38,191 bases of DNA. Source: a virus. The position numbers were made by a program, and so were the translations under genes. Of the stretch, positions 8,029 to 15,613 are shown one piece after another. The first letter of the stretch is position 1; the number at the start of each line of letters is the position of its first letter. The stretch spans positions 1-38,191 of the IMG/VR virus record IMGVR_UViG_3300025308_000346; one strand, written 5' to 3'. Under the pieces are notes generated by a model. That model saw only the letters and a program-made list of their open reading frames with translations. It did no database searches and was not told the origin of the DNA.

Positions 8029-8226
8029 ATGCACGCAGGCAAATGGTTTGATCTGATCGGAACGGCAGTGGTCTTGCTGATGGCCGCCGGTGGCGCGATA
8101 TACGGCATCAGCCAGCACGGGCTATCCACCGCGACCGTGTTGTATGGCGCCATGGCCGGGGTGCTGGTGGGCTGCACCCCGATTGTGGCCATCGCCTTGC
8201 TGCTGTACTGGCTGTCCCGCCGCTAA
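8029..8226 (+). CDS. Small two-helix membrane protein antisense to the tail operon (candidate)
   Basis: A 65-residue ORF (MHAGKWFDLIGTAV...YWLSRR) on the plus strand, filling the gap between the E' frame (ends 8223) and the tape measure (starts 8016). It has two clean hydrophobic segments (about 8-28 and 37-61), a short polar loop and a C-terminal Arg-Arg, like many small phage inner-membrane proteins. Third codon positions are G/C-rich as in its neighbours, and no minus-strand gene explains the space. Against it: no good ribosome-binding site, no visible promoter, and orientation opposite to the surrounding operon. Function unknown. Confidence 0.5.
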   Translation: MHAGKWFDLIGTAVVLLMAAGGAIYGISQHGLSTATVLYGAMAGVLVGCTPIVAIALLLYWLSRR

Positions 8227-8354
8227 TCCGGCGGCTCATCCACTGCCAGCCACTGCGCCAGCTCGGACACCGGTACCGCGCGGATCTCGTCCCGGCTCCA
8301 GCCGTAGCGCTCAGCCAGCCGGCGTGACCACAGCCACCACAGCGGACTGTTTCC
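8223..8354 (-). CDS. E': gpE'-like extension of the tail assembly chaperone, read by frameshift from E
   Basis: About 43 codons in a second frame, overlapping the end of gene E and ending in TAG at 8223-8225. They read NSPLWWLWSRRLAERYGWSR and then DEIRAVPVSELAQWLAVDE. This has the aromatic, short-helix character of E'/G-T type chaperone extensions (W..L...YGWS.DEI...PVSEL). No ATG, and no convincing GTG or TTG start, is found in frame, so expression by ribosomal frameshift from E is likely, as in P2 and Mu. The offset relative to E is +1 (equivalently -2), not the -1 of P2. Where the slip occurs is not certain; GGGAAAC at 8349-8355 is the nearest slippery-looking site. Confidence 0.6.
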   Translation of the reverse strand, partial: GNSPLWWLWSRRLAERYGWSRDEIRAVPVSELAQWLAVDEPPD

Positions 8355-8616
8355 CGTCGGCAGCTGGTTCTTCCGAAGACAGCCGAAGATAGGCTTTCTG
8401 CAACTTGCCGTAATCGCGCAGCGTCACCTGACGCAGATCGTCCGGCGCGCACGCGGCCATATTCGCCAGCATGGTCATTTCAAACTTCGCGTCATCATTG
8501 CCCGCCAACTGGCGGGCATCGAGCTGATCGCCGACCGTCGGTTCGCGCAGCACGACTTGATTGGTTGGCAAGCCATTGATGGTGACCGGGGTAGACAGCT
8601 TGATGGTTTCGTTCAT
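8311..8616 (-). CDS. E: Tail assembly chaperone (P2 gpE-like)
   Basis: A 101-residue protein starting MNETIKLSTPVTINGLPTNQ and continuing VVLREPTVGDQLDA. It matches the family of E/41/14-type tail assembly chaperones (Phage_TAC_7). A helical middle with LRQVTLRDYGKLQKAYLRL follows. It would bind the tape measure during tail assembly. The start at 8616 follows GGGGTTGTCCTGAA and is where family members begin. It lies between tail tube and tape measure, the position where dsDNA tailed phages nearly always carry a frameshifted chaperone pair. Confidence 0.88.
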   Translation of the reverse strand: MNETIKLSTPVTINGLPTNQVVLREPTVGDQLDARQLAGNDDAKFEMTMLANMAACAPDDLRQVTLRDYGKLQKAYLRLSSEEPAADGKQSAVVAVVTPAG

Positions 8617-8636
8617 GGGGTTGTCCTGAAATGACA

Positions 8637-8659
8637 ACGCCCCGCACAAGGCGGGGCGT
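8637..8659 (-). terminator. GC-rich hairpin after the tail tube gene
   Basis: ACGCCCCGC-CTTGT-GCGGGGCGT on the minus strand, followed only by TGTCATTTC, so a weak terminator or an RNA-stability element. Confidence 0.45.
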
Positions 8660-8678
8660 CAAAGGTTGGCCGCGAGGG

Positions 8679-9182
8679 TTACAGGCCCAGCGCGGCACGT
8701 TCGGCGGCGAGTTCGTCCACACCATCAATGATGCGGATCAGGCCGACAGGATCGATCTCGTACACCACGGCACCATCAACTTCCAGCTTGTAGTAGTCCG
8801 GCGTGATCGCGTACTTGGTTTCGTTCTTTTTGCCGGCCTCCCAGTTGCCCATGTCGACTTCGGTGAGCAGGCCGCGCAGGGTGCAGACGGCACCGACGAC
8901 CTTCCCCTTCCTGTCGGTAAAGGCACCGCGGAAAGTGCCGTTGAAGGCACTGCCATCAGCCAGGCCAAACATCGCCAGCGAAGCCTTGTCGATACCGGTC
9001 AGCGTAAAGCCGGCCTCCATTTTTTCCATCCCGACAGCCAGATCGATTTCGCCATCCATGCCGCCACCGCGCCAAGCCTCGGTCTTGCGCTTGAGCTTGG
9101 GCAGCTGCACCTGCGAGGCCTTGCCGGCGTAGCTGGTGCCTGCCAGAGCCAGGTTGAAGTTGGTGAGAGTTTGCGGAACCAT
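8679..9182 (-). CDS. FII: Major tail tube protein (P2 FII)
   Basis: A 167-residue protein of the P2 FII tube family: it begins MVPQTLTNFNLALAGTSYAG, has ..QVQLPKLKRKTEAWRGGGMDGEIDL.. (about 22-47), and ends with ..VYEIDPVGLIRIIDGVDELAAERAALGL. It polymerises into the inner tube of the contractile tail. It directly follows the sheath gene with a 12-base gap. Confidence 0.95.
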   Translation of the reverse strand: MVPQTLTNFNLALAGTSYAGKASQVQLPKLKRKTEAWRGGGMDGEIDLAVGMEKMEAGFTLTGIDKASLAMFGLADGSAFNGTFRGAFTDRKGKVVGAVCTLRGLLTEVDMGNWEAGKKNETKYAITPDYYKLEVDGAVVYEIDPVGLIRIIDGVDELAAERAALGL

Positions 9183-9194
9183 GATTTTTCCTTG

Positions 9195-10361
9195 TTAAGC
9201 GGCCAGCACTTCGGTGATCCACTGGTTCGTTACTTCCACGCGGAAGATCGGGTTCTCTGCCGGTGGCACGTCGGTAAAGCGGATGTTCCAGTACACCTTG
9301 CCCTCTTCCAGCTGCGAGGCCGTATTCAGTACCGGATCCGGGTAGACCTCGAAGTTGATGATGGCGCCGGCATTGCGCAGGTCGCCCATGAACGCATCCA
9401 GCCCTACGGTCACATCATGCACATAGGTCTTGGTGATGCCCTTGTCCACAGCCCACTGGTGGCCGCGCAGGATGGCATCCATCACCATGTCGGTGGTGCG
9501 CACGCGGGTGACAAACGACCACTTCGGATCGGCCGACAACGTGCGGTTACCCCACAAGCGGAAGCCGCCATCGCGGATGATGGTGGACACATACGCCTGG
9601 TTCAGCAGGTTGGCGCGGCAGGTCGGATCGCCATACAGGTATTCCACCGGACGGCCAGTGCCCAGCACTTCGGCAAACTCGGTGTTGGATGGCGACGCCC
9701 AGAAACCGACCTCGGCATCCTTGGCCGCGAACAGGCCAGCAACGGCACCCGACGACGGCAGCAGGATTTCGCTGCTGCTGGTGGTATCCCACACCTTGTT
9801 GCCGCCGGCATCGACCAGGTACAGCCGCTTGCTGCCAAAGTTAGCCGCGTAGGCAATGGCGGCATCATCGGTGGTGTTGGGGCCGTCGATGATGCCGATG
9901 GCGCGCAGCTTGCCGGCCAGGCTATCTATGGCGCTGGCTACCGCTTGCGTCGACGAGTGGCCCGGCGCCACCAACAGCCGCGGCTGCAGACCGACAGCCG
10001 ACTTACCATCCAGCAGCGCCTGCAAGCCGGTACGCACACCGCCGGCAGTCACACCGCCGATGATGGCGCTGGTCTGCAGCGCAGGATCGGCATTGGCCTC
10101 GACACCGACGGCGACGATGGCCGCACGGGTCTTGCTGTAGATAGCCTTGAGCTGGCGGAACATCGGGCTGTTCGCGCCAAACGCTGCCGCCGCCTCGCGA
10201 TCATTGGTGATCTTCACCGGTTGGTTTGGCGTTGCCAGACCGGCTCCCGGCGTGAAAGTGTCGACGATACCGATGACCGACGACGACGGCAGCGCAATGG
10301 GGCGCGGCCCGCTGTCGACCAGTACGACTTCGGCACCGTGGAACAACGACTCGTTAGGCAT
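9195..10361 (-). CDS. FI: Tail sheath protein (P2 FI)
   Basis: 388 residues. MPNESLFHGAEVVLVDSGPR, GIVDTFTPG and the C-terminal GDLRNAGAIINFEVYPDPVL, RFTDVPPAENPIFRVEV mark it as a P2-type contractile sheath. The C-terminal strands form the domain-swapped mesh of the sheath. The start at 10361 is chosen because GGGAGG lies at proper distance; an upstream in-frame methionine at 10373 is not needed. The gene follows a terminator-like hairpin (10382-10404). Confidence 0.95.
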   Translation of the reverse strand: MPNESLFHGAEVVLVDSGPRPIALPSSSVIGIVDTFTPGAGLATPNQPVKITNDREAAAAFGANSPMFRQLKAIYSKTRAAIVAVGVEANADPALQTSAIIGGVTAGGVRTGLQALLDGKSAVGLQPRLLVAPGHSSTQAVASAIDSLAGKLRAIGIIDGPNTTDDAAIAYAANFGSKRLYLVDAGGNKVWDTTSSSEILLPSSGAVAGLFAAKDAEVGFWASPSNTEFAEVLGTGRPVEYLYGDPTCRANLLNQAYVSTIIRDGGFRLWGNRTLSADPKWSFVTRVRTTDMVMDAILRGHQWAVDKGITKTYVHDVTVGLDAFMGDLRNAGAIINFEVYPDPVLNTASQLEEGKVYWNIRFTDVPPAENPIFRVEVTNQWITEVLAA

Positions 10362-10381
10362 ATTTCCTCCCAAATGGGCGT

Positions 10382-10404
10382 AAAAAAACCCGCCAGTGGC
10401 GGGT
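10382..10404 (-). terminator. Intrinsic terminator-like hairpin upstream of the sheath gene
   Basis: Minus-strand ACCCGCC-ACT-GGCGGGT stem followed by seven T. Same family as the hairpins at 2596 and 14931. Confidence 0.75.
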
Positions 10405-10446
10405 GCAAACTTGCATCAGGCAATACGGTGACCAGTTAATCGCCCC

Positions 10447-10902
10447 TTATTGGAGAGACACCGGAATGATCTCGTGCGGCAGCACCCACAGGTTCTGCGG
10501 AGTGACGGCGTGCACACTGTCGCGGCGGATCAACGGCTGGCCAGCGCTGTCGAAAGACCATGCAATCAGCTCGCTGCAGAACCAGGCCCCGGCCTCCTGC
10601 CAGTCGCGGTTGATACCGAGGCCGGCAATGCCGCTCCAGTCGTAGCGCTTGCCGATCTGGCTGCGGGCGGCGGCCAGCACCTGGTCAGCGTTGTGGCTCG
10701 GGATCCGCATCAGCGCGGCACGGCTGGCGCGGGTGATCGCGGTGGTCAGTGGCGCGGCACGCACGCCATGGCCGGCCACGGCCTCGATTACCTGATCTCC
10801 GTCGACCAATGCAACGTGTGAGAACGGGCCGCCGGCCCGGACGCGGATCAGCAGCGACAGCGGCAGGTTGGTGGTGGTGAACAGCAGGTGCAGGTGTTTC
10901 AT
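10447..10902 (-). CDS. YiiX/permuted NlpC/P60-like cysteine hydrolase in the tail module
   Basis: A 151-residue protein with the two marks of the permuted papain-like (YiiX/YebB, NlpC/P60) fold. These are an early catalytic-type His in GPFSHVALV (His29) and a late Cys in GAWFCSELIAW (Cys109, with Glu111). Between them is VLAAARSQIGKRYDWSGIAG. Members hydrolyse amide bonds, in some cases peptidoglycan peptides. It has no signal peptide. It overlaps the upstream gene by TGATG and lies between the fibre genes and the sheath, where P2 has no such gene. A role in wall penetration or in modifying a host or tail protein is inference. Confidence 0.75.
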   Translation of the reverse strand: MKHLHLLFTTTNLPLSLLIRVRAGGPFSHVALVDGDQVIEAVAGHGVRAAPLTTAITRASRAALMRIPSHNADQVLAAARSQIGKRYDWSGIAGLGINRDWQEAGAWFCSELIAWSFDSAGQPLIRRDSVHAVTPQNLWVLPHEIIPVSLQ

Positions 10903-11549
10903 CAGCCAACCTCCCGCGCGATCTCGTCCATCGCCGCGATGATCTGGTCGGTCAGCACCTGCGCTGCCTCGATGGTGGTCGAGCGTGCTACTTCATATTT
11001 GCGCATGCGCAGAGCCGAGAGCGCGTCCTGGGCGGCGCGCAGCGCGGCTGCCTGGGCGAGAATCGCGTCGGTTGCGGCGCGAGTGGTCAGGCCAGCCGGC
11101 TCGGCGAAGCTCGTCACATATAGGCCGGGCTCACCCTGGTAGCTGGCATCTTTGAACGCTTGGGCGGCAATCTCGCGTACGCGGTACTCGGCTTCGAAGC
11201 GGGTCCAGCGGCTGTAGATCAATGCTGCGCGAGTGTCGATACGTTCCACCAGTTGATGTTGCTGATCTGCGAGGTCGATTGGGGGTGGTTGATCGAATAC
11301 TCCGAGCATGACCCAATCGATGGGCACTGCCCCAGTGGCCTGCAACTCGGCGGCCAGTGCCGACACATAGTCGCGCCGCTTCTGATCGGTGATAGGGTCT
11401 GGCTGCGGCTGCGGGGTCTCCGGTGCAGCCTCACCCGAGAGTGCTTGCAAGTACTCGCGGCGCGCCTGAAGAGCTTCTGTCTCCCACGCGGCTGTGTTCA
11501 CGCTGGTATCGGCAGTGCTGCCGTCCGGTTTTTTCCAGTGAATAAACAT
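10902..11549 (-). CDS. Probable tail-fibre assembly protein, family not recognised
   Basis: 215 residues starting MFIHWKKPDG, with a Pro/Gln linker (TPQPQPDP) at about 45-52. The rest is helical and Ala/Gln-rich with no motif I can name. It lies directly after the tail fibre gene (TGATG overlap, with GGAGGG upstream), the position of P2 gene G, whose product is the fibre chaperone. No similarity to gpG is evident by eye. It may be a fibre chaperone or an accessory tail protein. Confidence 0.7.
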   Translation of the reverse strand: MFIHWKKPDGSTADTSVNTAAWETEALQARREYLQALSGEAAPETPQPQPDPITDQKRRDYVSALAAELQATGAVPIDWVMLGVFDQPPPIDLADQQHQLVERIDTRAALIYSRWTRFEAEYRVREIAAQAFKDASYQGEPGLYVTSFAEPAGLTTRAATDAILAQAAALRAAQDALSALRMRKYEVARSTTIEAAQVLTDQIIAAMDEIAREVG

Positions 11550-12787
11550 CAAGCATCCCTCCCGAAGACAAAGATGTAAAAGCGCGTGCCATCGAATCGC
11601 CCGTTGGTTTCAGTATTGCCGGTCTGCACCTGGAAGGTGCTGGTGGTCTTGGCAAAGCCGCTCTCTTCGGTGATGCCATGTGAAGTCTCTCCGCTGGCCC
11701 CTGCAGAAAAGCCCATCACGGCGTAATTGCTGTTGGCTAGCCCTCGCGCCAGGGTGCAGGTGTACAAGCCAGCAGATACGCGGGTAACCGCACTGATGCC
11801 GAAGCTGTCCAAAATCGCACCCGCGCCACTGACGGCCGCCCACGCCTTGCAGGTGTTGAGTGCCCGGATGCCAGCACCCGCTGGCAGCGTGACATCACCT
11901 GCTGTGGTGTAGCCAGCCGCGGCAACCGCGCTACCACCAATAATTACGCGGCCAGTGGCATCAACCAGTAGCGCGCCCACCCCGCCGACCGCCAGGCCGA
12001 GCTGATCGGCGCCGGGCGAGTAAAGGCCGGTGTCCGTATCGCCGGTCAGGGCCAAACCCGGTGCGGCAGCGGTGCCTAGTGGTACCTTCGGCTGACCAGT
12101 CAGGGACGGTGACGCCAGTGGGGCTTTGGCCGCCAGAGCATTGGTCATCGCGGTGGCAAAGTTCGGGTCATTACCCAGCGCCGCGGCCAGTTCCGCCAGC
12201 GTATCTAACGTTGAGGGGGAGGCGGCGACCAGCGCAGCCACCGCCTCTGCAACCTTGGCATCACCTTCTGCGCTGGTCAGATACTGCGGATGTGGGTCTG
12301 CCGCTGCCGTGTGCGAGGCCATCACCTGGTCAACGTAGCCGCGCGGCGCCAGTACCACGCTTGGGTCGATTTTCAGCTCCACCGCCTCAGCGTTGGCCAC
12401 GATCAGCACCATGCGCAGGATCTGCGTGCGTCCGCTGCCGCTGGCTAACACCGGCTTGTAGGTGTCCGGGCAGTTGGCCACGGCGCACAAGTCGCCGGCT
12501 GCATCGTACAGACCCAGCTCGCGGATCCACCATCCGCCCACGTCTTCCGGGATGATCTGCTCGGCCACGATCAGGCTGGCATTGGCCGGATCCACAAACA
12601 GGGTGTTGAGCGGCGCGCGGCGGTTTTCGTGCACAAGGGCGATCTGGTTACGGTTGGGGATGGGTGTGGCGCCGTTGCCATCACCCACCGCCATTTCGGT
12701 GAGCTGCAGCGTGGTGCCGAGGGCGGTGGCGGCGGCCAGCTTAGCCTGGCCAATCGCCGTGAGAATGGCGAAGTAGATTTGAGCCAT
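11549..12787 (-). CDS. H: Tail fibre protein (P2 gpH-like N-terminus)
   Basis: 412 residues. The first ~160 are the tail-collar fibre attachment domain of P2 gpH-like fibres (MAQIYFAILTAIGQAKLAAA, LQLTEMAVGDGNG, IPEDVGGWWIRELGLYDAAGDLCAVANCPDTYKP). Residues ~180-290 form a shaft-like region including TLDTLAELAAALGNDPNFAT and the TGDTDTGLYSPGADQLGL motif common in fibre shafts. The C-terminal ~120 residues (from about AGAGIRALN) form a compact tip that should set host range. This tip is the part expected to vary between related phages. Confidence 0.9.
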   Translation of the reverse strand: MAQIYFAILTAIGQAKLAAATALGTTLQLTEMAVGDGNGATPIPNRNQIALVHENRRAPLNTLFVDPANASLIVAEQIIPEDVGGWWIRELGLYDAAGDLCAVANCPDTYKPVLASGSGRTQILRMVLIVANAEAVELKIDPSVVLAPRGYVDQVMASHTAAADPHPQYLTSAEGDAKVAEAVAALVAASPSTLDTLAELAAALGNDPNFATAMTNALAAKAPLASPSLTGQPKVPLGTAAAPGLALTGDTDTGLYSPGADQLGLAVGGVGALLVDATGRVIIGGSAVAAAGYTTAGDVTLPAGAGIRALNTCKAWAAVSGAGAILDSFGISAVTRVSAGLYTCTLARGLANSNYAVMGFSAGASGETSHGITEESGFAKTTSTFQVQTGNTETNGRFDGTRFYIFVFGRDA

Positions 12788-12790
12788 GGG

Positions 12791-13402
12791 TTAGTTGCTC
12801 CCCCTGATAGTGAGTGTGTCGATGGTGTGGGTGCCACCGCCGAGCGCGGTGATGCCAGTGACGACGATCTCGCTCGGGGTGTATGGGTAGACGGTCAGCT
12901 CGTCGCCGAGATAGGCGGCGGCACCGATGTAGACCTTGCCCTTGCCAGCCAACGCGATGCGCAAGGCAGGTACGAAGCTGCGTACGTTCTTGTACTCGGC
13001 GATCAGGGCCTCGATCCGCTGCGGTGTCGATTCGTCGATTCCCCTGTCGTGCAAGTCGATGTCGATTTCGAACGCGTGCGGCGTGCCACCTGCCGCACGG
13101 CGGTCGCTGATACGCGCATTCAGCCCGATCGATGCCAGCGCAGCGATTACCGCAGCGGGTGTGCCCTTGCGGCGATGGGTAGGGACTGCATCACGGATCA
13201 GTTGGCGCTGCTGCTCTTCGGTGAGCGCCGACTCCCAGCCCTCTACCGAAAGCGACCACGCCAGCCAGGGCAACCAGGCAGCTGGACAGCTGTCGGCATC
13301 CCAGATTGTGGCGATGGGGGACGGGTCGGACGTCAGCGTGAGGCTGTCAGCAAGAGCCGCCTCAAGCGATGTTCGGTTCGGAGGCAGCAGGTGTCGGCTC
13401 AT
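12791..13402 (-). CDS. I: Tail protein I (P2 gpI-like baseplate protein)
   Basis: A 203-residue gpI family member: LLPPNRTSLEAALADSL, WDADSCPAAWLPWLAWSLSVEGWE at about 37-60, RRKGTPAAVIAALASIG. It is a baseplate wedge component at the fibre attachment site. The start at 13402 (ATGA overlap with gene J) is preferred over the in-frame methionine 18 codons upstream, which lies inside J. The C-terminal ~60 residues (Val/Gly/Thr-rich) diverge from short P2 gpI proteins. Confidence 0.9.
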   Translation of the reverse strand: MSRHLLPPNRTSLEAALADSLTLTSDPSPIATIWDADSCPAAWLPWLAWSLSVEGWESALTEEQQRQLIRDAVPTHRRKGTPAAVIAALASIGLNARISDRRAAGGTPHAFEIDIDLHDRGIDESTPQRIEALIAEYKNVRSFVPALRIALAGKGKVYIGAAAYLGDELTVYPYTPSEIVVTGITALGGGTHTIDTLTIRGSN

Positions 13403-14370
13403 GGCGCCCTCGAAATCTCGATGCTGTCGCACAGCGGAAACTGATTGATCCCACACATCACGTCGGTAGCCGGTTCATCCAGCAGCACCCGCGCGATACC
13501 AGGGCCGTGTAGCGCGGCAAATAGCGCAGAGCGGGGCATGTCGCCACCGAGCTTGTGCCGGACGGTACGCAGCGCATCCAGCCGTTCGCGCGCGGCGGCT
13601 TCAGCCACGGCCGGGTCAGGGCCTGGGTCGAACTCGAGCGTGCCACGTATCTGGTAGTGCACTGCTTGTGCCTGGAGTGCGTGCGGGTGGTCGGTCAGAG
13701 GTCGAATGCTGTCGGCCGACAGGTGCGCCTCTACTATTGGCAGCAGTTCTGTGTAGCTGTCGTCGTCGTGCTGGACGGCGAGCACGTTGACCACCACATC
13801 ACCGGGCATCGGCTCGACCAATCCGGCGCTGTGCGTGACTTGCAGCACGATCGCGCCGGCCGGCAACAATGCGGTGACTTCCGGCGATACCACGACACGC
13901 GCGAATCTAGGGGCATCGACCGAGACATCAGCCACGCTTGCCGAAGCCGACAGTGCATGAAAGACGTAGGCGCCGACGCTGCCGGCTACCGACGTACCTT
14001 CGAGTGCCTGCTGAGCACGGAAACGTAGCCGCTCGTCGTCTTCGTAAATAGGATCGCGCGGCGGATCAGCTTCCAGGTCGCCCGGGTCAACCAGAAGGCG
14101 CTTTATATTCAACAACGCGACTGCGTGGTCGAGATCCGCTCCATGAGCGAATGCCAGCAGGCGGGCCAGCGCTACGTCGTTGACTCGCGCCCGGTACATC
14201 ATCTCGTCGTAGGCAGACAGCTCAAGGAGCTTCACCACCGGATCGGACTCAAGTGCGGCCGACCAGGTGGGACAGAGCGCTTTGAAACGCTCGACCTTGT
14301 TGGCATACAGCTTCTCGAAATCCAGTTCTTCGAGCAGCGATGGCGGAGGTAGTTGGGTCAGGTCAATCAT
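13399..14370 (-). CDS. J: Baseplate assembly protein J
   Basis: 323 residues of the Baseplate_J family (T4 gp6-like wedge). N-terminal IDLTQLPPPSLLEELDFEKL, PVVKLLELSAYDEMMYRARVNDVA near 45, LLAFAHGADLDHAVALLNIKRL, and a central repeat-like domain ending GDVVVNVL. It overlaps W upstream (ATGA) and I downstream (ATGA), so the three are coupled. Confidence 0.95.
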   Translation of the reverse strand: MIDLTQLPPPSLLEELDFEKLYANKVERFKALCPTWSAALESDPVVKLLELSAYDEMMYRARVNDVALARLLAFAHGADLDHAVALLNIKRLLVDPGDLEADPPRDPIYEDDERLRFRAQQALEGTSVAGSVGAYVFHALSASASVADVSVDAPRFARVVVSPEVTALLPAGAIVLQVTHSAGLVEPMPGDVVVNVLAVQHDDDSYTELLPIVEAHLSADSIRPLTDHPHALQAQAVHYQIRGTLEFDPGPDPAVAEAAARERLDALRTVRHKLGGDMPRSALFAALHGPGIARVLLDEPATDVMCGINQFPLCDSIEISRAP

Positions 14371-14699
14371 GCTGTCACGTCCAGTATCTGGTTTTCACCG
14401 ATGTAGTCGCCTTCGATGCGGAACACCGGTCGCCCATCGACCAGGGAGATCAGCGACACGCGCTTGAGCTTGATCCGCGGCTCCCAGCGGGCAAGCGCCC
14501 GGGCCGCCTCGCTCTGTACCGCCGCGATCCAGCCGGGATTGACCGGCTGGTCCACCATGCGTGGGATGTTGCTGCCGTACTCTGGCCGCATCCGGCGGCT
14601 GCCGATCGGGGTGCTCAGGATGTCAGCCAGCGACTGCCGCAGATGCTCAATGCCACTCACCGGCTGACCGGTGTCCCGGTTCATGCCGGTGAGGCTCAT
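14367..14699 (-). CDS. W: Baseplate wedge protein W (GPW/gp25 family)
   Basis: 110 residues with the gp25 signature: GIEHLRQSLADILSTPIGSR, RRMRPEYGSNIP at 38-47, and a C-terminal FRIEGDYIGENQILDV. It bridges sheath and baseplate and acts early in contraction. Start after the small gene at 14705 with a 5-base gap; overlaps J. Confidence 0.95.
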   Translation of the reverse strand: MSLTGMNRDTGQPVSGIEHLRQSLADILSTPIGSRRMRPEYGSNIPRMVDQPVNPGWIAAVQSEAARALARWEPRIKLKRVSLISLVDGRPVFRIEGDYIGENQILDVTA

Positions 14700-14704
14700 C
14701 GGGA

Positions 14705-14914
14705 TTACTCCGCAGCGCTGTCAGCCGCGGCCGGCTGGCGTGCAAAGTCGGCATGGCCATCCAGATACGCAATGACGTCCTTGTCGGACGTGGTCACGGT
14801 GTAGTTTTCCACCGGTACCGCACGGCCATCTTTCAGGAACAGGGTGCGCGACTTGAATGCCTTGTCGCGGAAGACTTGTGCGGCAACAGTGACTGCCAGG
14901 GTTGGTTTACTCAT
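14705..14914 (-). CDS. Small tail-module protein of unknown function
   Basis: 69 residues, MSKPTLAVTVAAQVFRDKAF and then KSRTLFLKDGRAVPVENYTV. Its length, its position between V and W, and the tight 5-base spacing to W argue for a real gene. The methionine at 14914 is chosen because the upstream part of the frame crosses the terminator hairpin. No family recognised. It lies just downstream of the hairpin at 14931-14951. Confidence 0.75.
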   Translation of the reverse strand: MSKPTLAVTVAAQVFRDKAFKSRTLFLKDGRAVPVENYTVTTSDKDVIAYLDGHADFARQPAAADSAAE

Positions 14915-14930
14915 GACGGCTCCAGAAATG

Positions 14931-14951
14931 AAAAACCCGCCAGCGGCGGGT
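14931..14951 (-). terminator. Intrinsic terminator-like hairpin between V and the next gene
   Basis: Minus-strand ACCCGCC-GCT-GGCGGGT followed by TTTTT. Same stem sequence as the hairpins at 2596 and 10382. Confidence 0.7.
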
Positions 14952-14977
14952 GGGTGGTTCAATTGCAAACGGATAAA

Positions 14978-15613
14978 TCATGTCGGCGGGCCAACTGGTG
15001 CACCATCGCCCTGCTCAACGTGGCTATGCCCACCCAAACTGATGGAACCAGCGGTGACGTCAGCATCGGAGTGGATATCGCCCTTGGCCTCAATCGCGCC
15101 GCCAAAGCTAGCCTTGGCGCCACCATTAGCCAGGTGGTTGATGGCAGCACCAACGGTCAGGTTGTTGGTCACCATGACGTCCTGCGCATCCAGCGTGATG
15201 GTGGTGGTCTTCACCGTCACGCTGTCAGCTGCATTCACGTTGACGGTTTTGACGCCGTCCACCAGCAGTGCGCCGGCGGCGTGGTCATACTCGATGACTG
15301 CACCGTCCGGCATCAGCCAGCCGACCACGTCGGGGCGACCATCACCATCAAATTCACCGGTGTAGAAGCCGATGATGGCGACACCCTGCGCCGGGTCGCC
15401 GGACGGGTTCAGCAGCACGGCCTGTTCGCCGATGCTGGGCGGCCTCCAGTGGCGGGCGCGCCCTGCTGCTACGGCGCTCCACATCACCCAGTCCGATGTC
15501 CAGCCGTCGGACTCGATGCGCACACGCGGCGGCTTCATCTGCACCGCCGCCACATTGCCCAGCATGATCAGACTGGAGAGCTGCCGGTCCATTTCTGACT
15601 GTTCGTAGCTCAT
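14978..15613 (-). CDS. V: Baseplate assembly protein V (tail spike)
   Basis: A 211-residue P2 gpV homologue. The N-terminal OB-fold domain (SSLIMLGNVAAVQMKPPRVR) with SDWVMWSAVAAGRARHW and IGEQAVLLNPSGDPAQGVAIIGFY is followed by a repetitive beta stretch (VKTVNVNAADSVTVKTTTITLD) and a C-terminal GHSHVEQGDGAPVGPP. The C-terminal H-x-H motif is the place where P2 gpV binds its iron ion at the spike tip. The spike pierces the outer membrane. Confidence 0.95.
   Translation of the reverse strand: MSYEQSEMDRQLSSLIMLGNVAAVQMKPPRVRIESDGWTSDWVMWSAVAAGRARHWRPPSIGEQAVLLNPSGDPAQGVAIIGFYTGEFDGDGRPDVVGWLMPDGAVIEYDHAAGALLVDGVKTVNVNAADSVTVKTTTITLDAQDVMVTNNLTVGAAINHLANGGAKASFGGAIEAKGDIHSDADVTAGSISLGGHSHVEQGDGAPVGPPT

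Noticed and set aside
8631-10439. Long plus-strand ORF (602 codons) opposite the sheath and tube genes
   Set aside because: It mirrors well-identified minus-strand genes with high third-position GC; its translation is His/Gly/Arg-rich with no domain.
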